Source: Elymus sibiricus
Taxonomy: Eukaryota; Streptophyta; Magnoliopsida; Poales; Poaceae
NCBI GenBank assembly: GCA_039707655.1
Contig: CM077667.1
Span: 415,567,409-415,631,408, forward strand
DNA: 64,000 bases
Direction of reading: 5' to 3'
How positions within the stretch are numbered: position 1 is the stretch's first letter; each line of letters begins with the position of its first letter. Below are positions 35,420 to 48,050 of the stretch, one piece after another. The translations under genes were made by a program, and so were the position numbers. The notes below the pieces were generated by a model, which was not told where the DNA came from, made no database searches, and saw only the letters and a program-made list of their open reading frames with translations.

Positions 35420-37867
35420 ATGGAAAATAATCCTTTGAGGAGCTTGTTCGGGGTATCTTCACCTCGACCGGAAGCACAAAGAGTTGCTCCTCAACCTACT
35501 GAACCTACTGAAAATATTTATTATGAAATTCCTTCGGGTATGATAGAGAAACTGCTAGCTAATCCTTATGCAGGAGATGGAACACTACATCCTGATTTGC
35601 ATCTAATCTATGTGGATGACATTTGTGGATTATTTAAGCTTGCAGGTTTGCCCGAGGATGATGTCAAGAAGAAGGTCTTTCCTTTATCTTTGAAGGAGAA
35701 GGCATTGACATGGTATAGGCTATGTGATGATATTGGATCATGGAACTACAACCGATTGAAATTGGAATTTCATCAGAAGTTTTATCCTATGCATCTGGTT
35801 CATCGTGATCGGAATTATATTTATAATTTTTGGCCTCGTGAAGGAGAAAGTATCGCTCAAGCTTGGGGGAGGCTTAAGTCAATGTTATATTCATGCCCCA
35901 ATCATGAGCTTTCAAGAGAAATTATTATTCAGAATTTTTATGCTCGGCTTTCTCATAATGATCGATCCATGCTCGATACTTCTTGTACTGGTTCCTTTAT
36001 GAAGAAGGATATTGAATTCAAATGGGACTTATTGGAAAGAATTAAACGCAACTCTGAAGATTGGGAACTCGACGAAGGTAAAGAGTCAGGTATAAACCTT
36101 AAGTTTGATTGTGTTAAATCCTTTATAGACACCGATGCTTTTCGTGAATTTAGCACTAAATATGGACTTGACTCTGAGATAGTAGCTTCTTTCTGTGAAT
36201 CTTTTGCTGCTCATGTTGATCTCCCTAAGGAGAAGTGGTTTAAATATCATCCTCCCATTGAAGTGAAAATAGTTGAACCTATTAAAGTTGAAGAAGAAAC
36301 TATTATTTATAATGTTGATCCTGTTGTTCCTGCTGCTTATATTGAGAAACCACCCTTTCCTGTTAGAATAAAGGAACATGCTAAAGCTTCAACTGTGGTT
36401 CGTAAGAGTTATAATAGAACACCTACACCCCCTGAACAAATCAAAGTTGAACCTAGTATTGCTATGGTTAAAGATCTCTTGGTTGATAATATTGATGGGC
36501 ATGTTATTCATTTCTGTGATGAAGCTGCTAGAATTGCTAGACCTGATACTAAAGATAAACATGGACCTATTGTTGGCATGCCTGTTGTTTCTGTTAAAAT
36601 AGGAGATCGTTGTTATCATGGCTTATGTGATGTGGGTGCTAGTGTGAGTGCAATTCCCTTTACCTTATATCAAGAAATTATGAATGATATTGCACCAGCT
36701 GAATTAGAGGAAATTGATGTCACCATTAAGCTTGCTAATAGAGATACTATAGCACCTATTGGGATTGTTAGAGATGTTGAAGTCTTGTGTGGGAAAATAA
36801 AATATCCTACTGATTTTCTTGTTCTTGGTTCCCCACAAGATGATTTTTGTCCCATTATATTTGGTAGACCTTTCTTGAATACTGTTAATGCTAGGATAGA
36901 TTGTGAGAAAGAAATTGTTACTGTAAGTTTTGGGGATGTGTCTCATGAGTTTAATTTCTCTAAATTTTGTAGACAACCCCATGATAAAGAATTGCCTAGT
37001 AAGGATGAAATTATTGGTCTTGCTTCTATTGCTGTGCCTCCTACTGATCCTTTAGAACAATATTTGCTAGATCATGAAAACGATATGCATCTGAATGAAA
37101 GGAATGAAATAGATAAGATTTTGTTTGATCAACATCCTATTTTGAAACACAACTTGCATGTTGAAATACATGGGGATCCTCCGCCACCCAAGGGTGATCC
37201 CGTGTTTGAGCTTAATAAATTACCGGATACTTTGAAATATGCTTATCTTGATGAAAAGAAGATATATCCTGTTATTATTAATGCTAACCATTCAGAGCAC
37301 GAAGAAAAGAGATTATTGAAAACTCCGAGGAAGCACCGTGCTGCTATTGGATATACTCTTGATGATCTTAAGGGCATTAGTCCCACTCTATGTCAGCGTA
37401 AAATTAATATGGAGCCTGATTCTAAACCAGTTGTTGATCACCAACGACGGTTAAATCCTAAAATGAAAGAAGTGGTAAGAAATGAAATATTAAAGCTTCT
37501 GGAGGCAGGTATAATTTATCCTATTGCTGATAGTAGATGGGTTAGTCCCGTTCATTGTGTCCCTAAGAAGGGAGGTATTACCGTTGTTCCTAATGATAAA
37601 AATGAATTGATCCCGCAAAGAATTGTTACAGGATATAGAATGGTAATTGATTTTAGGAAATTAAATAAAGCTACTAGAAAAGATCATTACCCTCTACCTT
37701 TTATTGATCAAATGCTAGAAAGACTATCCAAACACACACACTTCTGCTTTCTAGACGGTTATTCTGGTTTCTCTCAAATACCTGTGTCAAAAGAGGATCA
37801 AGAGAAGACCACTTTTACTTGTCCTTTCGGTACCTTTGCTTATAGACGTATGCCTTTTGGTTTATGA
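35420..37867 (+). pseudogene. gag-protease-RT (5' part of polyprotein), 815 codons to a premature stop
   Basis: Starts at ATG (MENNPLRSLFGVSSPRPE) about 75 bases after the primer site. Residues ~40-230 form the retrotransposon gag core (LKEKALTWYRLCDDIGSW, FHQKFYPMHLVHRDRNYIY). The aspartic protease active site is DVGAS at about residue 404, followed by ILGRPFL-like IIFGRPFLN. RT begins near 680 (EAGIIYPIADSRWVSPVHCV, RMVIDFRKLNKAT at ~740, FLDGYSGFSQIPV). It ends at TGA 37865-37867 directly after YRRMPFGL. The next bases continue the same frame with NAPATFQ, so a Trp codon has most likely become a stop. Confidence 0.9.
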
Positions 37868-39358
37868 AATGCACCTGCTACCTTTCAAACATGTATGATG
37901 GCTATATTCTCCGACTTTTGTGAAAAGATTGTTGAGGTTTTCATGAATGATTTCTCCGTTTACGGAACTTCTTTTGATGATTGCTTGAGCAACCTTGATT
38001 GAGTTTTGCAGAGATGTGAAGAAACTAATCTTGTCTTGAACTGGGAGAAGTGCCACTTTATGGTTAATGAGGGCATTGTCTTGGGACACAAAATCTCCGA
38101 AAGAGGTATTGAAGTTGATAAAGCTAAAGTTGATGCTATTGAAAAAATGCCGTGTCCTGCGGATATCAAAGGTATAAGAAGTTTCCTTGGTCATGATGGT
38201 TTCTATAGGAGGTTTATTAAAGACTTCTCTAAGATTTCTAGGCCTCTCACTAATCTTTTGCAAAAATATGTTCCATTCGTTTTTTATGATGATTGTGTAG
38301 AAGCATTTGAAATTCTTAAGAGAGCCTTGATTACGGCACCTGTTGTTCAACCACCTGATTGGAACCTACCCCTTGAAATTATGTGTGATGCTAGTGATTA
38401 TGCTGTTGGTGCTGTTCTAGGACAAAGAGTTGATAAGAAATTAAATGTTATCCATTATGCTAGTAAAACTCTAGACAGTGCTCAAAGAAACTATGCTACT
38501 ACTGAAAAGGAATTTTTAGCAGTTGTGTTTGCTTGTGATAAGTTCAGACCTTATATTGTTGATTCCAAAGTAACTGTTCACACTGATCATGCTGCTATAA
38601 AATATCTTATGGAAAATAAAGTTGCTAAACCTAGACTTATTAGATGGGCTCTTCTGTTACAAGAATTTTATTTGCATATTATTGATAGAAAGGGTGCTGA
38701 GAACCCCGTAGCAGACAACTTGTCTAGGTTAGAAAATGTTCTTGATGACCCACTACCTATTGATGATAGCTTTCCTGATGAACAATTAGCTGTCATAAAT
38801 GCTTCACGTAATGCTCCATGGTATGCTGATTATGCTAATTACATTGTTGCTAAATTCATACCACCTAGTTTCACATACCAACAAAAGAAAAAGTTCTTCT
38901 ATGATTTAAGACATTACTTTTGGGATGATCCACACCTTTACAAAGAAGGAGTAGATGGTGTTATTAGACGTTGTGTACCTGAGCATGAACAGGAACAGAT
39001 CCTACACAAGTGTCACTCCGAGGCCTACGGAGGACACCACGCTGGAGATAGAACTGCACACAAGGTATTACAATCTGGTTTTTATTGGCCTACTCTCTTC
39101 AAGGATGCTCGTAAGTTTGTCTTGTCCTGTGATGAATGTCAAAGAATTGGTAATATTAGTAGACGTCAGGAAATGCCTATGAATTACTCTCTTGTTATTG
39201 AACCATTTGATGTTTGGGGTTTGGATTATATGGGACCTTTTCCAAAATCCAACGGGTATACTCATATTCTAGTTGCTGTTGATTATGTTACTAAGTGGGT
39301 AGAAGCTATTCCAACTAGTAGTGCTGATCATAACACTTCTATTAAAATGCTTAAATAA
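37868..39358 (+). pseudogene. RT C-terminus, RNase H and integrase N-terminal half
   Basis: Same frame as the upstream part. The RT active site reads VFMNDFSVYG: the first of the two catalytic Asp codons (37946-37948) is Asn. A second stop, TGA at 38000-38002, follows in NLD*VLQRC. After it a 450-codon stretch is open. It carries RNase H ([38 protein letters not shown]), the integrase zinc finger ([15 protein letters not shown]...CDECQRIG) and the first integrase Asp ([18 protein letters not shown]). It stops at TAA 39356-39358. Confidence 0.9.
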
Positions 39359-40155
39359 ATTATTTTCCCTAGATTTGGAGTCCCCAGATATTTAATGACT
39401 GATGGTGGTTCACACTTTATTCATGGTGCTTTCCGTAAATTGCTTGCTAAGTATGATGTTAATCATAGAATTGCATCTCCTTATCATCCTCAGTCTAGTG
39501 GTCAAGTAGAATTAAGCAATAGAGAAATTAAATTGATCTTGCAAAAGACTGTTAATAGATCTAGAAAGAATTGGTCTAAGAAACTTGATGATGCATTATG
39601 GGCTTATAGAACTGCTTACAAGAACCCTATGGGTATGTCTTCATATAAAATGGTTTATGGTAAAGCATGTCACTTACCTCTAGAACTAGAACATAAAGTT
39701 TATTGGGCAATTAAAGAGCTCAACTATGATTTCAAACTTGTTGGAGAGAAGAGGTTATTTGACATTAGCTCACTTGATGAATGGAGAACCCAGGCCTATG
39801 AGAATGCCACGTTTTTAAAGAAAAGGTTAAGAGATGGCATGATAAAAGGATACAAAAGCGTGAATTCAATGTAGGTGATCATGTCTTGCTATACAATTCT
39901 CGTTTAAGATTTTTTGCAGGGAAACTTCTCTCTAAATGGGAAGGGCCTTACATTATCGAGGAGGTGTACCGTTCCGGTGCCATCAAGATCAACAACGCCG
40001 AAGGCACAAATCCGAAGGTGGTAAACGGGCAAAGAATCAAACATTATATCTCAGGTACTCCCATAAATGTTGAAAGCAATATTATCAATACCATAACTCC
40101 GGAGGAGTACATTAGGGAGACCTACCAGAACGTTTCAGACTCCGAAAAGGAATAG
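39359..40155 (+). pseudogene. Integrase C-terminal half
   Basis: Continues with [18 protein letters not shown] (second catalytic Asp) and [12 protein letters not shown] (catalytic Glu), then [20 protein letters not shown]. At about 39830-39870 a one-base frame change separates this from the last piece (GDHVLLYNSRLRFFAGKL, KWEGPYIIEEVYRSGAIKI), which ends at TAG 40153-40155. It has no chromodomain, in agreement with the Athila group. Confidence 0.88.
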
Positions 40156-40482
40156 GTATGTGATACGGTAAGCAAACCGACTCCAAAACTTTTCCAATGG
40201 CAATTTTTCTCCGTTTTGGAATATTTAATAAATTAGGGAAATTTAAAGTAGTCCGATAAGTGCACGAGGAGGCGACAAGCCCAGGGGGCGCGCCCTACCC
40301 CCTGGGCGCGCCCCTGTGGCTTGTGGCCACCCCGTGTACTCTCCGGACTCCGTTTTCTTGTGGTATACTCCTTTATGTCGGTAAAAATTCATTATATAAT
40401 CTCCCAAAGGTTTTGACCACCGTGCCACGGAAAAATCCTCTGTTCTTGTTTTTGTTGTTTTTCCGGACAGATTTAGATCGCC

Positions 40483-41007
40483 ATGACATCCCCAAGTGCT
40501 TCGAAGGACAAATTCTTCGAGAAGGTCATCAACCCCTACCTTGCGGAGGTGCTGCGACACCCTCAAACCATTGAGATGCGTGAGGGGGTGCTGCACATTC
40601 GTGATGTTGAGGGGTCAAAGAAGACCGGAAGCGTGGAAACAAGGCTCGAAGCAGTGGAGCAGCAGGTTTTCAAGTGCCAAGGGATGGTGGAACGCGGACT
40701 CAATGCCAATCACATGATGATCGCGGAGTTCACCCATAAACACAAGCTGGACACCAAGGACATCGGGGAGCAGATCTTTAAGCTTTATGAGAAAATCGAG
40801 CATCTCCAAGCCCAGATCTATGACCTGTAGAACAAAAACTGTGAGTATGAATACAGATTTAAGAAAATGAGTTTGGCTGCAGATTTGAGGATCCCGGAGA
40901 CCCGTTCATCCTTTTACGATGGTGAGCCTATGCCTTGGAAGACGGAGGACAAGCTTCCAACCTCATCAACAACTCCAACACCACCACCTACGAAGGAAGA
41001 CAACTAA
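40483..41007 (+). CDS. Additional ORF downstream of integrase (coiled-coil-like, with one internal stop)
   Basis: ATG at 40483 opens a frame of 116 codons to TAG at 40828-40830. The same frame then continues to TAA at 41005-41007, so the ancestral product was probably ~174 aa. The first part has SPSASKDKFFEKVINPYLAE; the middle is charged and heptad-like (TRLEAVEQQVFKCQGMVERG, IFKLYEKIEHLQAQIYDL). The tail is EPMPWKTEDKLPTSS then Pro/Thr-rich. No signal peptide or membrane segment is visible, so it is not an obvious env-like protein. Athila-group elements often carry an extra ORF here. Function unknown; a role in packaging or RNA binding would be a guess. Confidence 0.7.
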
Positions 41008-42561
41008 ACACATGGGTATGGGCACTCCCCTTGGCTTGTGCCAAGCTTGGGGGAGGTGCCCCGGTATCGTATCACCATCACATCTTTTACTTTTATCGTT
41101 TTTTCAGTTCGATCCTTTTGGTTATCTTGATCTAGTAGAATAACGTTTTTAGGGTGATCTAGTTTTGATTTTTTGCTTTATGTTCCCTCTATGTAAGCGA
41201 GTCTGAGAGTTATATAATTAAAAGTAGTTTGAGTTGAGGGCTTTGCTTGCTTGCTATGATCTTGGGAAAAAGAAATAAAAACAAGTATAGAATAAAAGCA
41301 AAGAGTATATATGATGATCTTATGGGGAGTGATGACTTCACATATAAAAGTATGTTGATTGAAATTTGTTGTGAGTTGACAAGCATAGTGATTGGTCATT
41401 GTTGCAATTAAAAGGAAGTAATAAAGAAAGAGAGGTTCACATATAAATATATTATCTTGGACATCTTTTATGATTGTGAGCATTCATTAAAATATTATAT
41501 GCTAAGAAGTTGATGTTGGACAAGGAAGACAACATAATGGGTTATGTTTGCTTATTTCCGAATAGAAGTTATATTGTCATGGATCCTTTAACATGTGACG
41601 CTTGCTTCCACCCCATATCAGCCAAAACTTCCGCACCAAGTAGAGATACTACTTGTGCATCCAAATACCCTTAACCCAGTTTTGCCATGAGAGTCCACCA
41701 TACCTACCTATGGATTGAGTAAGATCCTTCAAGTAAGTTGCCATCGGTGCAAGAAATAAAAATTGCTCTCTAAATATGTAAGATCTATTAGTGTGAGGAA
41801 AATAAACTTTATACGAACTTGTGATATGGAAGAAATAAAAGCGACAGACTGCATAATAAAGTTCTTTATCACAAGAGGCAATATAAAGTGACATTCTTTT
41901 GCATTAAGAGATTGCGCATCCAACTATAAAAGCGCATGACAACCTCTGCTTCCCTCTGCGAAGGGCCTATCTGTTACTTTTACTTTCTAGTACTTACCTT
42001 TATGCAAGAGTCGTGGTGATCCTCACCGCTTCCTTTATTTCGCCTTTTTCTCTTAGCAAGCGTCATGTGTTGGGGAATGATCTAGACACATATATCCACT
42101 CGGGTGTGGGTGATCATGAGTTATTTCTGTTGACATTACCCTTGAGGTAAATAGTTGGGAGGCAAAAATATAAGCCCCTATCTTTCTCTATGTCCAATTG
42201 AAGCTTTGACCTCATAAGTACCGCGTGAGTGTTAGCAATTATGAAAGACTAAAAGACGATTGAGTATGTGGATTTGGTTTACAAGCTCTTATATTGACTC
42301 TTTCCGATGTTATGATAAATTGCAATTGCTTCAATGACTAAGATCATAGTTTGTTGGTTCTCAATAGATTTCCTGATTCATACTTTACCTTGTGAATGAT
42401 TTGTTACTCTAGTATAAGAAATTATATATCAATAAGTATTGCTGTACTAAAGATGATCATGATGCCCTCATGTCCGTATTCTGTTTTATCGACACCTCTA
42501 TCTCTAAACATGTGGACATATTTATCGATTTCGGCTTTCGCTTGAGGACAAGCGAGGTCTA
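41008..42561 (+). other. 3' non-coding region of the Athila-type element
   Basis: About 1.55 kb of AT-rich sequence between the last ORF and the polypurine tract. Small frames (≤101 aa) on both strands have no recognisable similarity. Such long spacers are usual in this group. Confidence 0.6.
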
Positions 42562-42574
42562 AGCTTGGGGGAGT
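42562..42574 (+). other. Polypurine tract of the Athila-type element
   Basis: AGCTTGGGGGAGT lies directly before the 3' LTR. Confidence 0.75.
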
Positions 42575-44097
42575 TAATACGTCCATTTTGCATCATGCTT
42601 TTATATTGATATTTATTGCATTATGGGCTGTTATTACACATTATGGTACAATACTTATGCATTTTCTCTCTTATTTTATAAGGTTTACATGAAGAGGGAG
42701 AATGCCGGCAGCTGGAATTCTGGACTGGAAAAGGAGCAAATATGAGAGACCTATTCTGCACAACCAAAAGTCCTGAAAAGTTACGGAGAATTATTTTGGA
42801 ATATATAAAAAATATTGGGCGAAAGAAATACCAAAGGGGACCCACCAGGAGGTCACAAGCCAGGGGGGCACGCCCTACCCCCCTGGGCGTGCCCCTGTGG
42901 CTTGTGGGGCCCTTGGCAGGCCTCCGGTGCCCATCTTCTGCTATATGGAGGGTTTTGACCTGGAAAAAATCATAAGAGAGCTTTCGGGACGAAGCGCCGC
43001 CATCTCGAGGCGGAACCTGGGCAGAAGCAATCTAGGGCTCCGGCGGAGCTGTTCTGCCGGGGAAACTTCCCTCCCAGAGGGGGAAATCGAAGCCATCGTC
43101 ATCACCAACGATCCTCTCATCGAGAGGGGGTCAATCTCCATCAACATCTTCACCAGCACCATCTCCTCTCCAAACCCTAGTTCATCTCTTGTATCCGATC
43201 TTTGTCTCAAAACCTCAGATTGGTACCTGTGGGTTGCTAGTAGTGTTGATTACTCCTTGTAGTTGATGCTAGTTGGTTTACTTGGTGGAAGATCATATGT
43301 TCAGATCCTTAATGACAATTAATACTCCTCTGATTATGAACATGAATATGCTTTGTGAGTAGTTACGTTTGTTCCTGAGGACATGGGATAAGTCTTGTTA
43401 TAAGTAATCATGTGAATTTGGTATTCGTTCGATATTTTGATGAGATGTATGTTGTCACTCCTCTAGTGGTGTTATGTGAACGTCGACTACATGACACTTC
43501 ACCATTATTTGGGCCTAGGGGAAGGCATTGGGAAGTAATAAGTAGATGATGGGTTGCTAGAGTGACAGAAGCTTAAACCCTAGTTTATACGTTGCTTCGT
43601 AAGGGGCTGATTTGGATCCATATGTTTCATGCTATGGTTAGATTTATCTTAATTCCTTTTTCCTAGTTGCGGATGCTTGCAAGAGAGGTTAATCATAAGT
43701 GGGAGGCTTGTCCAAGTAAGGGCAACACCCAAGCACCGGTCCACCCACATATCAAATTATCAAAGTAATGAACGCGAATCATATGATCATGATGAAAGCT
43801 AGCTTGACAGAAATTCCCATGTGTCCTCGGGAGCGCTTTTCTTTATATAAGAGTTTGTCCAGGCTTGTCCTTTGCTACAAAAAGGATTGGGACACCTTGC
43901 TGCACCTTTGCTACACTTGTTACTTGCTATCCGTTATGAATTATATTATCACAAAACTATCTGTTACCGATAATTTCAGTGCTTGCGGAGAATACCTTAC
44001 TGAAAACCGCTTGTCATTTCCTTCTGCTCCTCGTTGGGTTCGACACTCTTACTTATCGAAAGGACTACGATAGATCCCCTATACTTGTGGGTCATCA
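42575..44097 (+). repeat. 3' LTR of the Athila-type element
   Basis: 1,523 bp, nearly identical to the 5' LTR. Its terminal TG has become TA (TAATACGTCC versus TGATACATCC). It ends GGGTCATCA. Confidence 0.95.
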
Positions 44098-44102
44098 CTC
44101 CT

Positions 44103-44665
44103 CCCCTCCCTCCCTCCTATATATACTAGAGGATTTAGAGGGGAGAGCTAACCCTAATTGCCACGTGCTCCCTCTACTTCCTCTAGATCGTTTTCTCCTT
44201 TAGTCTAGTTTCGGCGGTGCTTAGGCGAAGCCCTGCCGGAATAGTTCCACCACCACCGCCGCCGCACCGTCACGCTGCCGGAGAACTCATCTACCTCTCC
44301 GCCCCCTCTTGCCGGATCAAGAAGGCAGAGATCGTCATCGAGCTGTACGTGTGCTGAACGTGGAGGTGCCGTCCGTTCGACGCTAGATCGGAAGGACCAT
44401 GATCAGGATCGCGGGACGGATCGTGATGGGATCGCGGGACGGATCGTGATTGGATCGCGAGATGGATCGTGATGGGATCGCGGGACGCTCGGCGATTTGG
44501 ATCGCGAAGACGTTCGACTACATCAACCGCGTTTCTTAACGCTTCCCGCTTAGCGATCTACAAGGGTATGTAGATCCACTCTCCCTCTCGTAGATGCTCA
44601 TCACCATGGACAGATCTTGCGTGTGCGTATGAAATTTTTTGTTTTCCATGCAACGTTCCCCAACA
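44103..44665 (+). repeat. 5' LTR of the copia element, right part
   Basis: Resumes the copia LTR after the duplicated CTCCT, matching ~50972-51531. It contains a tandem GGATCGCGGGACGGATCGTG-like repeat (44410-44490) and ends CCCCAACA at 44665, followed by a primer-site-like TGGCATCTGAGC (decayed initiator-Met type). Confidence 0.93.
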
Positions 44666-45599
44666 GTGGCATCTGAGCTAGGTCCATGTGTAGATGAGAT
44701 CTCGAGTAGAACACAAAGGAGTTTGTGGGCGTTGATATTCGGATTGCTTCCTCCCTTGGTCTTTTCTTGTTTCGGCGGTATTGTGGGATGAAGCGGCCCG
44801 GACCAACATTACTCGTACACTTACGAGAGACCGGTTCCATCAACTGACATGTAACTTCGTTGCATAAAGATGGCTGGCGGGTGTCTGTTTCTCCCACTTT
44901 AGTCGGATCGGATTTGACAAAGGCGGTCCTTGAGAAGGTTGAATAGCAATTTTTGTATCACCGTTTTGGTTTTTGCGTAGGTAAGAATTGTTCTTGCTAG
45001 ATACCCGTAGCAGCCACGTAAAACTTGCAACAACAATTTGAGGACGTCTAACTTGTTTTTGCAGGGTATGTTGTGATGTGATATGGCCAATTACATGATG
45101 AGATATATGTGATGTATTAGATGATCATGTATTGTATAGAATATCACGACTTGCATGTCGATGAGTACGGCAACCGGCAGGAGCCATAGGGTTGTCTTTA
45201 ATTATTTTCGCCGTTTTAATTTACTTTATCGCTATGAGTTAGCAATAGTCATGGAAGCAACAGTCGGCGCGACAACCTCATGGCGACACATTGATGGAGA
45301 TCATGGTGTCATGCCGGTGACGATGGAGATCATGCCGGTGCTTTGGAGATGGAGATCAAAAGAACAAGTTCATGGCCATATCATGTCACTTATGATTTGC
45401 ATGTGATGTTAATCCTTTTATGCATCTTATTTTGCTTAGGACGACGGTAGCATTATAAGGTGATCCCTCACTTAAATTTCAAGATAAAATTGTGTTCTCC
45501 CCGAGTGTGAACCGTTGCGAAAGTTCGTCGTTTCGAGACACCACGTGATGATCGGGTGTGATAGACTCTACGTTCGCATACAACGGGTGCAAGCCAGTG

Positions 45600-46700
45600 T
45601 TGCACGTGCGGAACACTCGGGTTAAACTTGACGAGCCTAGCATGTACAGACATGGCCTCGGAACACAAGAGACCGAAAGGTCGAACATGAGTCATATAGT
45701 AGATATGATCAACATGAATATGTTCACCATTCAAACCACCTCAAATCACGTGATGATCGGACTTGAGTTGGTGGATTTGGATCATGTGACACTCGAATGA
45801 CCAGAGGGATGTCAATTTGAGTGAGAGTTTTTAAGTAATATGATTAACTAAACTCATTATCGTGAACATAGTCAAAATGTCTTTGCAAATTATGTTGTAG
45901 ATTATTAGCTCGCGCTGTAGCTCCCTTGAATTTTTTATATGTTCCTAGAGAAATAGAGTTGAAAAATGATGGTAGCAATAATGCGGACTGGGTCCGTGAT
46001 CTGAGGATTGTCCTCATTGCTGCATAGAAGGCTTATGTCCTTAATGCACCGCTCGGTGCGCCACCCCCTCAAGCGTCGTCTGTAGATGTTGTGAACATCT
46101 AACAGGCACGTTCTGATGACTACTTGATAGTTCAGTGCGTCATGCATTACGGCTTAGAATTGAGGCTCCAAAACGTTTTGAACGTCACGGAACATATGAG
46201 ATGTTCTAAGAGCTGAAATTGGGATCTCAGTCTCGTGCCCGTGTTGAGAGGTATGAGACCTGCAACAAGATTCTTTGCCTGCAAGATGAAGGAGAATAGC
46301 TCAATCGGTGAGCATGTGCTCAGATTGTCTGGGTACTACAATCGCTTGAATCGAGTGGGAGTTGATCTTCCAGATAAGATAGTGATTGATATAGTTCTCC
46401 AAGTCTCTGTCACTAAGCTACTAGAGCTTCGCGATGAACTATAAAATGCCAGGGATGGAAATAATGATCCCTGAGCTATTCGCGATGTTTGACACCACGA
46501 AGGTAGAAATCAAGAGGAGCATCAAGCATTGATGGTTAGTGAAACCACTAGTTTCGAGAAGGGCAAGGGCTAGGAGGGAAACTTCATGGATGGCAAGTCA
46601 GTTGCTGCTCCAGTGAAGAAACCCAAGGTTGAACCCAAACCCGAGACTAAGTGCTTCTATTATGATGAGAACGGTCGCTGAAGCGGAACAACCCTAGATA
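45600..46700 (+). pseudogene. gag remnant of the copia element
   Basis: The best piece is 46235-46440: RFFACKMKENSSIGEHVLRL, then GYYNRLNRVGVDLPDKIVID, the copia gag (UBN2-like) core. It is surrounded by stops and frame changes. Confidence 0.65.
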
Positions 46701-46779
46701 CTTGGTAGATAAGAAGGCTGGCAACGTCGACAGAAGTATATTTGATATACGTGTTATTGATGTGTACCTTGCTAGTACT

Positions 46780-48050
46780 CCTAGTAGCACCTGGGTATTG
46801 GATACCGGTTCGGTTGCTAAATGTTAGTAACTCGAAATAAAAGCTACGGAATAAACGGAGGCTAGCTAAGGGTGAGGTGACGATGAGTGTTGGAAGTGTT
46901 TCCAAGGTTGATGTGATCACCATCGCACGCTCTCTCTACCTTCGGGATTAGTGATGAACCTAAATAAATGTTATTTGGTGTTTGCGTTGAGCATGAACGT
47001 GATTAGATCATGTTTATTGCAATACGGTTATTCATTTAAGTTAGAGAATAATGGTTATTCTGTTTACATGAATAATACCTTCAATGGTCATGCACCCAAT
47101 GAGAATGGTTTATTGAATCTTGATCGTAGTGATACACATGTTCATAATATTGATGCCAAAAGATACAAAGTTAATAATGATAGTACCACATACTTGTGGC
47201 ACTGCCGCTAAATGTCATATTGGTGTAAAACGCATGAAGAAACTCCATGCTAATGGATCTATGGACTCATTCGATTGCGAATCGGTTGAGACATGCGGAC
47301 CATGCCTCATGGCAAGATGACTAAGACCCCGTTTTCCGGTATGGTAGAGCAGGCAAGTAACTTATTGGAAATGATACATGTTGATGTATTCGGTCCAATG
47401 AGTGTTGTAGCGTGCAGTGGATATCGTTATTTTCCTACCTTCACTGATGATTTGAGTAGATATGGGGATATTTACTTAATGAAACACAAGTCTGAAACGT
47501 TTGAAAAGTTCAAACAAAATCAGAGTGAAGTTTGAGATCATCGTGACAAGGAGATAAAATGTCTACGATATGATCGTGGAGGTAAATACCTGAGTTACGA
47601 GTATTGGTATACAACTTAAGACAATGTGGAATTTGTTTCACAGCTCACGCCACCTGGAACACCATAGTATGATGGTGTGTCCGAACGTCGTAGTCGTGCT
47701 CTATTGGATATGGTGCGAACTATGATGTCTCTTATCGATTTGGGGTTACGCATTAGAGACAACTACATTCACTTTAAAAGGGGCACCATCTAAATCCCTT
47801 GAGATGACACCGTATGAATTTTGGTTTGGCGGAAACCTAAGCTGTCATTTCTTAATGTTTGGGGCTGTGACGCTTATGTGAAAAAGGGTTTTCACCTAAT
47901 GAGCTCGAACCCAAAGCGGACAAATGCATCTTCATAGAATACCCTAACGTAACAGTTGGGTAAACCTTCTATCTTAGATCCAAGCACAAAGTGTTTGTTG
48001 CTAAAACGGGTCCTTTCTCGAGAAAGAGTTTCTCTCGAAAGAATTGAGTG
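46780..48050 (+). pseudogene. Protease and integrase remnants of the copia element
   Basis: Protease active-site region WVLDTGSVAKC is near 46795. The pre-integrase zinc finger is TYLWHCR...HIGVKRMKKLHANG...CGPC at 47180-47310, with a stop replacing part of the HxxxH spacing. The integrase core begins MTKTPFSGMVEQASNLLEMI, HVDVFGPMSV and FTDDLSRYGDIYLMKHKSE at 47320-47510. Stops and shifts follow in nearly every 100-300 bases. Confidence 0.75.

Larger units (their letters stand above)
33788..44097 (+). mobile_element. Full-length Athila-type Ty3/gypsy element (10.3 kb)
   Basis: 5' LTR 33788-35314 and 3' LTR 42575-44097 are about 98% alike by eye. A perfect CTCCT duplication flanks it (33783-33787, 44098-44102). 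In order it has an Asp-tRNA primer site, gag-protease-RT-RNase H-integrase in one nominal frame, an additional ORF downstream of integrase, a long non-coding stretch and a polypurine tract. Layout and protein sequence place it with the Athila branch; Triticeae families such as Fatima or Sabrina are the likely relatives, but the family name is not proven. Confidence 0.92.
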
